Shown piece by piece: positions 17,016 through 24,958 of a DNA stretch of 40,259 nt. The DNA is from Lachnospiraceae bacterium. Lineage in GTDB: Bacteria; Bacillota; Clostridia; Lachnospirales; Lachnospiraceae. A program made the position numbers and the translations under genes. A model generated the notes under the pieces. The model did not search any database, was not told the DNA's origin, and saw only the letters and a program-made list of their open reading frames with translations. Within the stretch, counting starts at the first letter, position 1; each line of letters starts with the position of its first letter. Location of the stretch: assembly GCA_024691145.1 (NCBI GenBank), contig JAILNW010000052.1:1-40259 (forward strand), written 5' to 3'.

Positions 17016-19649
17016 ATGGGCGGAAAGTTTTCTAAAAAGTTCTATTTGGGAGCAGGTTCTATAACGGCATTAGTTATAGCTGCTATTGTAGGAATAGCAA
17101 TTGGAACTAATGGTGATAAAAAAGCCAAGGCGGGTAATTCAACTTCAACAGTAACTAATAATGGTACTATGATGCAGGGATTTGAATGGTATCTTGATGC
17201 AGATGGTACACACTGGGCAAACCTTGAAAGTAAAGCAAGTGAACTAGCTAATGCAGGAATCACTTCAATGTGGTTACCACCAGCATATAAAGGTGCAAAT
17301 GGTGGCAATGATGTAGGATATGGCGTATATGACTTATACGATTTAGGCGAATTTGAACAGAAGGGTTCAGTAAGAACAAAGTATGGTACAAAAGCTGAAT
17401 ATCTTTCACTTATAGATGCTTTACATAACAATGGCATTCAGGTATATGCAGATATCGTTCTTAATCATAAGGGTGGTGCAGATGCTAAGGCAAATGTTTC
17501 AGCATATAAAGTAAATGGCTGGTCAAGAGGAACTGATGCATCTGGAGCTTATACAATTGGTGCATGGTGTGTATTTAATTTCCCAGGACGTAATGGACAG
17601 TATTCAACATTCACATGGGATGCAAGCTGTTTTGACGGCGTTGACTGGGATGATAACAAAGGAGAAAGTGCAGTATTCAGATTCGCAGATAAAGGCTGGG
17701 ACTGGGAAGTAGATACTGAAAATGGAAATTATGACTACCTTATGTATGCAGATATAGATTTTGACAGTTCAAAGGTTATTAATGAACTTACTAACTGGGG
17801 TACTTGGTATGTTAACACAGCAAATCTTGATGGATTCAGACTTGATGCTGTTAAGCATATAAAGTTTAGTTTCTATAAGAACTGGTTAACTGATGTAAGA
17901 AATAACACTGGCAAGGAATTATTCTCAGTAGGTGAGTATTGGACACAGGATCTTGGAAGATTAAATAATTATCTTAATGTAACTAGCGGAACAACATCAC
18001 TTTTCGATGTACCACTTCATTACAACTTTGAGTCAGCAGCTAATGGCTCTGGCGGATATGATATGCAGACACTTTTTAATAATACACTCGTTAAGAGTTC
18101 ACCAACACTTGCTGTAACATTTGTAGAAAATCATGATTCACAGCCAGGACAGTCATTACAGTCAACTGTAGCAGCATGGTTTAAACCACTTGCATATACA
18201 GCAATACTTACAAGAGAAGGCGGATATCCATGTGTATTCTATGGAGACTATTATGGAACTAATGATGGACAGATATCTTCATCTAAGGCAGTAATTGATA
18301 AGATTCTTGCAGCAAGAAAAGATTATGCATATGGTACACAGTATGATTACATTAATGATTCAAATATAATTGGCTGGACAAGAGAAGGTGATTCTGCTCA
18401 TGCTAATTCAGGTCTTGCAGCTCTTATAACAGACGGAGCAGGCGGAACAAAGAGAATGTATGTAGGAACTTCACATGCAGGAGAACAGTGGAAAGATATA
18501 ACTGGCAACAAGTTAGAAACAGTAACAATTGGAAGTGATGGATATGGTACATTTTCTGTAAATGGCGGATCACATTCTATATGGGTTTTAAGCTCAGGCA
18601 ATGATGATGACGATGACGACGATGATAACTTAGATCCAGTTGCTAAGATTTTCTACTACAATGCAAACGGATGGAGTAATCCATATATTCACTACTGTGT
18701 TGACGGTTCTACATGGACTACAGCACCTGGTGTTAAGATGACTACTACTTCAAACAGCAACTACTACTATTATGAAATCGACCTTGGAACTGCCAGCAAA
18801 GTAACTACTTGCTACAACAATGGAAGCGGTTCATGGGACAGCAATAATGGTTCAAATTATGTAATTAAGAAAGGTATCTATACTGTTAAGAATGGTAATA
18901 TCTCAAGCGGAGCTCCAAATGGAGTTACTGTAGCAACTGTAACAGCAGCACCAACAGCAGAACCAACAGCAACACCAACTGAGACACCAACAGTGGCACC
19001 AACAGTAGCGCCAACAGTAGCACCAACACCAGAGCCAACAGTAACACCAACTGAGACACCTTCAGGCAATGAGGTAACAGTATATTACTATAATTCAAAT
19101 TCATGGAGCAATGTAAATATTCACTACTGCCCAACAGGAGGAAACTGGACAACAGTTCCTGGTATGGCTATGACAGCATATGGTAATGGATATTACAGCT
19201 ACACAATAGATCTTGGTACTGCAACGGGAGCAACAGTATGCTTCAATAATGGCAGCAGCTGGGACAGCAACAATGGAGCTAATTACACAGTAGGAACTGG
19301 TGTATATACAATAAAGAATAAGACAGTAACAGCAACAGAGCCAGATGGTGGAAACAATACAACTACTAATGAAGTAACAGTATATTATTATAATTCAAGC
19401 TCATGGAGCAATGTTTATATCCACTATTGTCCAAATGGAGGCAGCTGGACAAGTGTTCCTGGTGTTAAGATGACTAAGTATAGCGGAAAGTATTATGCTT
19501 ACACAATAGACCTTGGAAGTGCAACAGGAGCAACAGTATGCTTTAATAATGGCAGCGGTAAGTGGGACAGCAATAATGGATCAAACTACACAGTAGGAAC
19601 TGGATCATATACAGTTAAGAATGGATCAGTAACTGCAACAGCACCATGA
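17016..19649 (+). CDS. Secreted alpha-amylase (GH13_5-like) with three CBM26-type modules
   Basis: The 877-residue paralogue of the previous gene has the same layout but one extra starch-binding module. A signal peptide with likely cleavage after AKA near residue 35 precedes the catalytic domain, whose residues are Asp277 (GFRLDAVKH), Glu307 (SVGEYW) and Asp374 (VENHDSQPGQS). A run of eight Asp residues (GNDDDDDDDDNLD) links it to the first CBM26-type module at about 545-640. A long Pro/Thr/Val/Glu linker of repeated APTV and TPTE units leads to two further modules (about 688-770 and 785-877), each with VTVYYYN.SSWSNV.IHYCP motifs. Two cysteines recur in each module and could pair. The ATG at 17016 is preferred over 17007 because AGGAGG ends one base before the latter. 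No sortase anchor is seen. It has its own promoter and terminator. Confidence 0.93.
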   Translation: MGGKFSKKFYLGAGSITALVIAAIVGIAIGTNGDKKAKAGNSTSTVTNNGTMMQGFEWYLDADGTHWANLESKASELANAGITSMWLPPAYKGANGGNDVGYGVYDLYDLGEFEQKGSVRTKYGTKAEYLSLIDALHNNGIQVYADIVLNHKGGADAKANVSAYKVNGWSRGTDASGAYTIGAWCVFNFPGRNGQYSTFTWDASCFDGVDWDDNKGESAVFRFADKGWDWEVDTENGNYDYLMYADIDFDSSKVINELTNWGTWYVNTANLDGFRLDAVKHIKFSFYKNWLTDVRNNTGKELFSVGEYWTQDLGRLNNYLNVTSGTTSLFDVPLHYNFESAANGSGGYDMQTLFNNTLVKSSPTLAVTFVENHDSQPGQSLQSTVAAWFKPLAYTAILTREGGYPCVFYGDYYGTNDGQISSSKAVIDKILAARKDYAYGTQYDYINDSNIIGWTREGDSAHANSGLAALITDGAGGTKRMYVGTSHAGEQWKDITGNKLETVTIGSDGYGTFSVNGGSHSIWVLSSGNDDDDDDDDNLDPVAKIFYYNANGWSNPYIHYCVDGSTWTTAPGVKMTTTSNSNYYYYEIDLGTASKVTTCYNNGSGSWDSNNGSNYVIKKGIYTVKNGNISSGAPNGVTVATVTAAPTAEPTATPTETPTVAPTVAPTVAPTPEPTVTPTETPSGNEVTVYYYNSNSWSNVNIHYCPTGGNWTTVPGMAMTAYGNGYYSYTIDLGTATGATVCFNNGSSWDSNNGANYTVGTGVYTIKNKTVTATEPDGGNNTTTNEVTVYYYNSSSWSNVYIHYCPNGGSWTSVPGVKMTKYSGKYYAYTIDLGSATGATVCFNNGSGKWDSNNGSNYTVGTGSYTVKNGSVTATAP
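18936..19066 (+). repeat. Pro/Thr linker repeat in the second amylase
   Basis: Short in-frame units such as ACAGTAGCGCCA are repeated, encoding APTVAPTVAPT-type linker. Such runs are flexible, often glycosylated, and prone to length change. Confidence 0.7.
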
Positions 19650-19688
19650 TAAATATGTTAATAAGTTAATAAATACTAATGATAAAGA

Positions 19689-19722
19689 AGGGGAATTGCA
19701 GAAATGCAGTTCCTCTTTATTT
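19689..19722 (+). terminator. Intrinsic terminator after the second amylase gene
   Basis: AGGGGAATTGCA pairs with TGCAGTTCCTCT over 12 positions including two G-U pairs, with a GAAA loop, followed by TTATTT. Confidence 0.85.
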
Positions 19723-19740
19723 ACATTAATTACCAGTTAA

Positions 19741-19753
19741 CGAAAATGTTACG
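19741..19753. promoter_or_regulatory. Candidate operator shared with the second amylase gene
   Basis: CGAAAATGTTACG lies 18 bp upstream of the -35 box of the third amylase promoter and differs in 2 of 13 positions from 16763-16775. Here ACGAAAATGT is also directly repeated with an 11-bp period (19740-19760), about one helical turn, which suits a regulator binding one face. Confidence 0.4.
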
Positions 19754-19770
19754 AAAATGTAATAAAAATA

Positions 19771-19799
19771 TTGAAATAATGAATAGATAGTGATATAAT
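19771..19799 (+). promoter_or_regulatory. Sigma-A promoter of the third amylase gene
   Basis: TTGAAA and a perfect TATAAT are separated by 17 bp, about 100 bp before the start codon. Confidence 0.82.
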
Positions 19800-19901
19800 A
19801 AATTTAGCGGAAAAAATGAGACTTCGGTGTATGTATAAGGTTCTATTAGCTCAGATAATTGGGGGATTATCTGATTGACTATGTGAGGAGGAATGTTATA
19901 T

Positions 19902-22184
19902 ATGGGCAGAAAGAAAGTTTCGAAGAAGTTATTAATTGGCGCAGGAACAACTGTTGTAATGGCATCAGCCGTAATCGTAGCAACATCTGTAATGTCTAAC
20001 GATGATAAAAAGTCTAAAGCAGGTACAGCAACATCAACTAATGGTGTTATGTTACAGGCATTCGAGTGGGACACAACATATGACGGCTCACATTGGAATA
20101 CACTTGCTGCTAATGCAGAGGAACTGGCAGAGGCAGGCTTCACATCTTTATGGCTTCCACCAGCATACAAAGGAAATGCAGGAAAATATGATGTTGGTTA
20201 TGGAGCATATGACTTATATGATTTAGGAGAATTTGATCAGAAAGGAACAGTTAGAACAAAGTATGGAACAAAAGCAGAGTATCTTTCATTAATTGATACA
20301 TTGCATGATAATAACATACAGGCATATGCTGATATTGTTCTAAATCATAAAGGTGGTGCAGATGCAAAGCAGACTGTAAGTGCTTATAAAGTATATGACA
20401 GTAACAGATCATATAATGAATCTGGAGCATATAGTATAGGAGCATGGTGTGTATTTAACTTCCCTGGACGTAATGGACAGTATTCTACATTCACATGGGA
20501 CGCAAGCTGTTTTGATGGCGTAGACTGGGATGATACTGGCAAAACAAGTGGAATATTCAGATTTGCAAATAAAGGCTGGGACTGGCAGGTTGACGGAGAC
20601 AATGGTAACTATGACTACCTTATGTGTGCAGATATTGATTTTGACAACACTTCAGTAGTAAATGAATTAAAAACATGGGGCGAGTGGTATGTAAATACAG
20701 CAAACCTTGACGGATTCAGACTTGATGCTGTAAAGCATATCAAGTTCACATTTTATAATGATTGGCTTACAACTGTAAGAGCCAATACAGGAAAAGATTT
20801 ATTCTCAGTAGGTGAGTACTCGAGCCAGGATGTAAGCAGACTTAATGCATATCTTAATGTTACTAATGGTGCAACATCATTATTTGATGTTCCTCTTCAT
20901 TATAATTTTTATTCAGCATCTAATAGTTCAGGAAATTATGACATGAAAACATTATTTAACAATACACTTGTAAGTTCAGCACCAATGCTTGCTGTAACAT
21001 TTGTTGATAACCATGATTCACAGCCAGGACAGTCACTTGAATCAACAGTAGCAGGATGGTTTAAACCACTTGCATATACAGCAATACTTACAAGAGAAAG
21101 TGGATATCCTTGTGTATTCTATGGAGATTATTATGGAACTGCTGATGGCAGAATAAGTTCATATAAGAGCGTTATTGATAAGATATTACTTGCAAGAAAG
21201 AATTATGCATATGGTACGCAGCATGATTACCTTAATGATGTGAATATCATAGGATGGACTAGAGAGGGTGACTCAGATCATGCTGGTTCAGGACTTGCAG
21301 CACTTATTACAGATGGTGCAGGCGGAACAAAAGACATGTATGTAGGTGCAAACCATGCAGGAGAAATATGGTATGATATTACAGGAAACATTGGAACTAG
21401 AGTGACAATCGGAAGCACAGGTTATGGTACATTTTCTGTAAATGGCGGATCTCATTCAATATGGGTACCTGAAACTCAGGGTGAGCCAGGAACTGAAAAT
21501 GATGTAACAGTATATTATTATAACAAGAGCAACTGGAGCAATGTATATATGCACTACAAGCCAAATGGAGGAAGCTGGACAACAGTACCAGGTGTAGCAA
21601 TGACTTCAGTAGGAAGTGGATACTATGCATATAACATAAGCCTTGGAACAGCAACAGGAGCAACAGTATGCTTCAACAATGGTTCAAATTCATGGGACAG
21701 CAACTATGGTTCAAACTATTATGTGGCAGCAGGCATAGCAACTATTACAAATGGTGCAATAACAACAACTGTACCTTCTGGTGTAACAGAACTTACTGGT
21801 GGCTCTGATCCAACAGCAGCACCAACAGTAGATCCAACGGTTGAACCAACAGTGGAGCCAACGGTTGAACCAACAGTTGAACCAACAGAAACTCCTTCAG
21901 GTAATACAGTAACTGTATATTATTATAATGCAAGCTCATGGAGCAATGTGTATATTCATTATTGTCCAACAGGAGGAACATGGACAACTGCACCTGGTGT
22001 AGCAATGACTTCATATGGTGACGGATACTATAGTTACACTATAGATCTTGGTTCGTCAACAGGAGCAACAGTATGCTTCAATAATGGAAGCGGATGGTGG
22101 GATTCTAATAATGGATCAAACTATTCAGTTGGAACTGGATCATACACAGTTAAGAATGGTACAGTAACAGCAACAACACCTTGA
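19902..22184 (+). CDS. Secreted alpha-amylase (GH13_5-like) with two CBM26-type modules
   Basis: This 760-residue enzyme is the third tandem paralogue. A signal peptide ends near SKA at about residue 36. The catalytic triad is Asp275 (GFRLDAVKH), Glu305 (SVGEYS, where the usual aromatic after EY is replaced by Ser) and Asp372 (VDNHDSQPGQS). The first CBM26-type module begins directly after the catalytic domain near residue 530, and the second follows a linker of repeated DPTVEPTVEPT units near 665. The modules are most similar to those of the second amylase. No anchor motif is present. The ATG at 19902 has AGGAGG at a 10-bp spacing, whereas 19893 is too close. The aromatic-to-Ser change near the acid/base and the sequence drift suggest altered substrate preference, which is inference. 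Confidence 0.93.
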   Translation: MGRKKVSKKLLIGAGTTVVMASAVIVATSVMSNDDKKSKAGTATSTNGVMLQAFEWDTTYDGSHWNTLAANAEELAEAGFTSLWLPPAYKGNAGKYDVGYGAYDLYDLGEFDQKGTVRTKYGTKAEYLSLIDTLHDNNIQAYADIVLNHKGGADAKQTVSAYKVYDSNRSYNESGAYSIGAWCVFNFPGRNGQYSTFTWDASCFDGVDWDDTGKTSGIFRFANKGWDWQVDGDNGNYDYLMCADIDFDNTSVVNELKTWGEWYVNTANLDGFRLDAVKHIKFTFYNDWLTTVRANTGKDLFSVGEYSSQDVSRLNAYLNVTNGATSLFDVPLHYNFYSASNSSGNYDMKTLFNNTLVSSAPMLAVTFVDNHDSQPGQSLESTVAGWFKPLAYTAILTRESGYPCVFYGDYYGTADGRISSYKSVIDKILLARKNYAYGTQHDYLNDVNIIGWTREGDSDHAGSGLAALITDGAGGTKDMYVGANHAGEIWYDITGNIGTRVTIGSTGYGTFSVNGGSHSIWVPETQGEPGTENDVTVYYYNKSNWSNVYMHYKPNGGSWTTVPGVAMTSVGSGYYAYNISLGTATGATVCFNNGSNSWDSNYGSNYYVAAGIATITNGAITTTVPSGVTELTGGSDPTAAPTVDPTVEPTVEPTVEPTVEPTETPSGNTVTVYYYNASSWSNVYIHYCPTGGTWTTAPGVAMTSYGDGYYSYTIDLGSSTGATVCFNNGSGWWDSNNGSNYSVGTGSYTVKNGTVTATTP

Positions 22185-22199
22185 TTAAATAAATAACAG

Positions 22200-22234
22200 A
22201 GAGCCATAGTCTTAAATGATTATGGCTCTTTTTT
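22200..22234 (+). terminator. Terminator after the third amylase, convergent with the minus-strand gene
   Basis: AGAGCCATAGTC pairs with GATTATGGCTCT around a TTAAAT loop, one G-U pair, then six T residues. It sits only 5 bp from the end of the convergent gene and may serve both strands. Confidence 0.88.
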
Positions 22235-22239
22235 AAAGT

Positions 22240-22911
22240 TTATTTTAAAAATATTATAAGAATAAGTACAATAATGATAATGAAAAGTACAAGTTTATAA
22301 AACTTATTTTTGTTAGAAGATATATTATCCTTAATAACAGGAAATGTATAAAGTTCAATGTCAGGTTTTATCTTCTTAATGATCTCTGATATATAGAGAA
22401 CACTAGGCTTATATAATTCAACCACTTCGTTGGTCTTTTCCTCTCGGCTGTCATTAGTTATACAATAGTTAGTTGCCTTTGCAATATCATCCTTCATATT
22501 GTCGATAAGATTATCATATACAGACTTTGCAAGGAAAAACTTATAATCAATATCTGTAATAGCATTAATGGAATCCATCATATGTTCAGAATAGGCAATC
22601 TCTTTGTTCAGAAGCATAGCAACATTGTAGGAAGTTACATTAGCAGGAGTTGCATCTGCTTCACACAATAATCTGAAATATAATGAGGCCTCTTTAAAGT
22701 TTTTGATTCTTAGGGCATTGGTTGCAAGAACCCAGTAGGAATCAAGCCTGTTCCTATCGTTAAGATTCTCATCAGGAGTAACATCCTTAGCATCTTTTAT
22801 ATTAAAAATCGTTTTACAGTACTTACATCTGGCATTAACGGTGTTAGTTGTGACTTCCAATAAAGTACCACAGCCAGGACATGTAACAATTTTAATGATT
22901 GTATTTATCAT
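22240..22911 (-). CDS. Zinc-ribbon, tail-anchored hypothetical protein
   Basis: I do not recognise a named family. The 223-residue protein begins with a zinc ribbon, Cys11-x2-Cys14 and Cys29-x2-Cys32, followed by a predominantly helical middle (about 45-190) with a TPR-like segment ATNALRIKNFKEASLYFRLLCEA. It ends with a single hydrophobic helix (about 203-221) and a final Lys, so it is probably a C-terminally anchored membrane protein with its bulk in the cytosol. AAAGGGGG sits at 9 bp before the ATG. The only upstream promoter I find is about 400 bp away at 23321-23349, which would give this gene a very long, highly structured leader. This is the only minus-strand gene in the window. Confidence 0.7.
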   Translation of the reverse strand: MINTIIKIVTCPGCGTLLEVTTNTVNARCKYCKTIFNIKDAKDVTPDENLNDRNRLDSYWVLATNALRIKNFKEASLYFRLLCEADATPANVTSYNVAMLLNKEIAYSEHMMDSINAITDIDYKFFLAKSVYDNLIDNMKDDIAKATNYCITNDSREEKTNEVVELYKPSVLYISEIIKKIKPDIELYTFPVIKDNISSNKNKFYKLVLFIIIIVLILIIFLK

Positions 22912-22949
22912 AGCAAATCCCCCTTTTCATTTAAATGCTCGGCAGGATA

Positions 22950-23314
22950 CCCCTACTTCTATAAGTCGGGGAGGAATGTGGTTAGGCATTACCCTGCTTC
23001 CTCATTTTGTTTGATATATGGCGGGATTTATGCTGTAAGCCGGCTCCCGCCTAGCCGTAGTGTAGCCTTCGCCAATGTTATCCTGTGGTTTATGCATAAG
23101 CAACACTGTTCCTACCCATCAGAACTGTTTAATCACTTACCGCAGAGCTGCGGATTAGGCTATACGTCCGCAGGTGCCTATATATTCACAGGTAACGTAG
23201 TGCCCGAAGCACTTAGGCTAGTCAACCAGGCTTTTGCAAGCCCCCACTTCTAAGATAGCAAAACTATCGTAAATGGTGGGTTGTTGACAACAAACATCTT
23301 AGTATAGAGATTCT
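22950..23314 (-). ncRNA. Structured RNA or long structured leader of unknown class
   Basis: This stretch is about 48% G+C by hand count, well above its surroundings, and dense in perfect stems. Read on the minus strand: GTCAAC (23288-23283) pairs with GTTGAC (23226-23221), closing a junction that holds CCCAC/GTGGG enclosing GATAG/CTATC, plus GGCTT-GCAA-AAGCC (23242-23229). Next come AGTGC-TTCGG-GCACT (23213-23199), CCGCA-GCTC-TGCGG (23153-23140), GCGGGA/TCCCGC (23050-23021) and a terminal CCCC.ACTT-ATAG-AAGT.GGGG stem (22971-22950). The GCAA (GNRA) and UUCG-like loops exist only on the minus strand, and a consensus promoter points the same way. Whether it is a stand-alone RNA, a regulatory leader of the downstream gene, or a remnant of a mobile-element guide RNA is open. 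Confidence 0.65.
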
Positions 23315-23320
23315 AGTTAT

Positions 23321-23349
23321 TTTATATCACACAAAGAGAAAAATGTCAA
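23321..23349 (-). promoter_or_regulatory. Consensus sigma-A promoter reading into the structured RNA
   Basis: On the minus strand TTGACA (23349-23344) and TATAAA (23326-23321) are 17 bp apart. The predicted start near 23314 is about 26 nt before the first stem of the structured element. Confidence 0.75.
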
Positions 23350-23378
23350 ATATAGTTACCATTTTTTTACAAACAGGG

Positions 23379-23407
23379 TTGACAAATGTAAATAAGTGTT
23401 TTAAAAT
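23379..23407 (+). promoter_or_regulatory. Sigma-A promoter of the CAP-domain gene
   Basis: A perfect TTGACA and TAAAAT are spaced by 17 bp, divergent from the minus-strand promoter with about 30 bp between the two -35 boxes. The two units may share control. Confidence 0.8.
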
Positions 23408-23461
23408 ATAAAAAGTTGTATATATATGGGTAAAATTACTAAACAGAATGGAGGCATAATT

Positions 23462-24637
23462 TTGAGAAAGTTTATGTTAAAAGGGATGTATACTGCTGCA
23501 ATAGCAAGTATGGCATTGGCACTGGTGTTCGGTACTGGCAAGAAGAGTACTGACAGCGAAGTTAAGGAAGTAACATTTATTAACGAATATTCTGCAATGA
23601 ATAGTAATTGTACTAATAATTCCGTATATTCAGACGAGGCACTTAAGGAGATACAGATAAGAATTATGGATAAGTTCAGAAAGTATTCGCTTAATGAAAC
23701 ATGTGTAATGAATCTTTTGAAGGCTAATACTCAGTATATACCAGATGTTGTTAAATTTCTGGATGAAGACAGACAGTTGCCTTCAGGTCTTCCAACACAT
23801 ATTGTAATTCCTACAGCAAAGCCAGCTGCACCAGTTATTACAACTGAAGCACCAGCAGCTACTATAGCGCCAGCAGCAGAGGCTCCTAAGACAGAAACTC
23901 CTGAGGCAATTAATGAAGAAGCCACTGTGGACAACACACAGGAAACTATTGCTCCTGATGAGGCAGCTCCGGTAACTTCGGAAGCACCAGCAGTTGAAGA
24001 AACTAAGCAGGCAGATGAGGCACAGCCTACAGAGAAACCTGTTGAGACTTTAGCTCCAGTTAAACCAGAAGTAAGTGAAGTACCAGAGGCAACTAAAGAA
24101 CCTGTAGCAGAGACTATAGCTCCAGTATCAACACCAGAACCTGTTGAGATAGCTGATGAGCCTGCCCCATTGGAAGAAACTCCAGTTGTTGAAAAGACAT
24201 ATAGCAATGGAGAATTTGTAATAAGCGAAACTCAGAAGACAATTGTTGATGAGGAGATAAAGCTTGTTAATGAATTGAGAGAGAGTAAGGGACTTAACAG
24301 ATTGACAATCAGTGACAAACTTTCAAGTACTGCACAGTACAGAGCACAGCACCTAGGTGATAATGATTATTTCTCACATTATTACAACGGAGAGAAGCAT
24401 TATAAGGTTGTTGCTGAAACTATGTATGGATACACAGGATATGGTATTGGTGAGAATATCGCATGGATCAGAGGATATTCATCAGACCAGGTTGCTGAAA
24501 CTGCCATGACTGGATTTAAGAATTCAGAAAGCCATTATGAAAACATGCTTAACGAGATCTGGAGAACAGTAGGTGTCGGTGCATATTATAAGAATGGCAA
24601 GTGGTATGTGGTTCAGATTTTTGGAACTGAAAAGTAG
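23462..24637 (+). CDS. Secreted CAP-domain (SCP-like) protein
   Basis: The 391-residue protein has a signal sequence (MRKFMLKGMYTAAIASMALALVFG), an N-terminal region of unknown fold, a long low-complexity linker rich in Ala, Pro, Glu, Thr and Val, and a C-terminal CAP domain of about 130 residues. CAP landmarks include LVNELRESKGLNRLTISDKLSSTAQYRAQ, HLGDNDYFSHYY, the GENIAW motif, and SESHYENMLN with the conserved His/Glu pair, ending in WYVVQIFG. The CAP family has mixed or unknown biochemical roles in bacterial envelopes. TTG at 23462 is the preferred start: GGAGG lies 7 bp before it, while the ATG at 23426 has no ribosome-binding site. No anchor motif is visible. Confidence 0.85.
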   Translation: MRKFMLKGMYTAAIASMALALVFGTGKKSTDSEVKEVTFINEYSAMNSNCTNNSVYSDEALKEIQIRIMDKFRKYSLNETCVMNLLKANTQYIPDVVKFLDEDRQLPSGLPTHIVIPTAKPAAPVITTEAPAATIAPAAEAPKTETPEAINEEATVDNTQETIAPDEAAPVTSEAPAVEETKQADEAQPTEKPVETLAPVKPEVSEVPEATKEPVAETIAPVSTPEPVEIADEPAPLEETPVVEKTYSNGEFVISETQKTIVDEEIKLVNELRESKGLNRLTISDKLSSTAQYRAQHLGDNDYFSHYYNGEKHYKVVAETMYGYTGYGIGENIAWIRGYSSDQVAETAMTGFKNSESHYENMLNEIWRTVGVGAYYKNGKWYVVQIFGTEK

Positions 24638-24958
24638 AATACATAAGTAACACTTATAAATATTAATAAGAATAGTGGTTAAAAGCTTACATATATACAT
24701 TTTATTTGTGTTTTTTTGAAAAAAATCTAAAAAAAATGGATAAATATTACTATTTATCATTGACTAATTGCTTAAAACGTGGTAAATTAGTTTTGTAAGA
24801 AAAAATTGGAATAATTAGTAAAATATAGTGGATTTTTTGAAATTATATTTTCTGTAGTTACCAATTTGCAACTAGGTGAAGATATTTATATTTTCACTTG
24901 ATGTAATGTAGTTCAATCTACATATAATATAACTCAACATAAGGAGGTTCACTTATTT
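24638..24958 (+). promoter_or_regulatory. Leader and promoter region of the HU gene
   Basis: This 321-bp gene-free stretch is extremely AT-rich. It holds a TTGACT-17-TAAATT promoter candidate at 24760-24788 and a second candidate, TTGATG and TATAAT with a 19-bp spacer, at 24898-24928. The inverted repeat TGTAG-N6-CTACA (24907-24922) abuts the second -10 box, and AGGTGAA/TTCACTT (24875-24900 region) could form a hairpin. No clear terminator for the CAP gene is visible. Confidence 0.5.

Noticed and set aside
18878..19152. Minus-strand frames opposite the amylase linker
   Set aside because: Repetitive Val/Gly or Leu products mirror the Pro/Thr repeat on the other strand and have no ribosome-binding site.
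14227..22184. CRISPR array or insertion sequence
   Set aside because: The repeats in this region are explained by paralogous amylases, CBM modules and linkers; no direct-repeat/spacer pattern or transposase was seen anywhere in the window.
22978..23253. Plus-strand open frame of 91 codons
   Set aside because: The composition (many Cys, Pro, Ser and His in no family pattern), the lack of a ribosome-binding site and the dense base-pairing favour a structured RNA on the opposite strand.
22941..23290. Complete TnpB/IscB insertion element
   Set aside because: No nuclease or transposase gene is present on either side, and I cannot match the fold to a specific guide-RNA class from memory; kept only as a possible origin.
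23731..24207. Minus-strand frame of 158 codons opposite the CAP protein linker
   Set aside because: It is the antisense of an Ala/Pro/Glu-rich linker; its low-complexity Ser/Gly/Val product is expected by chance.
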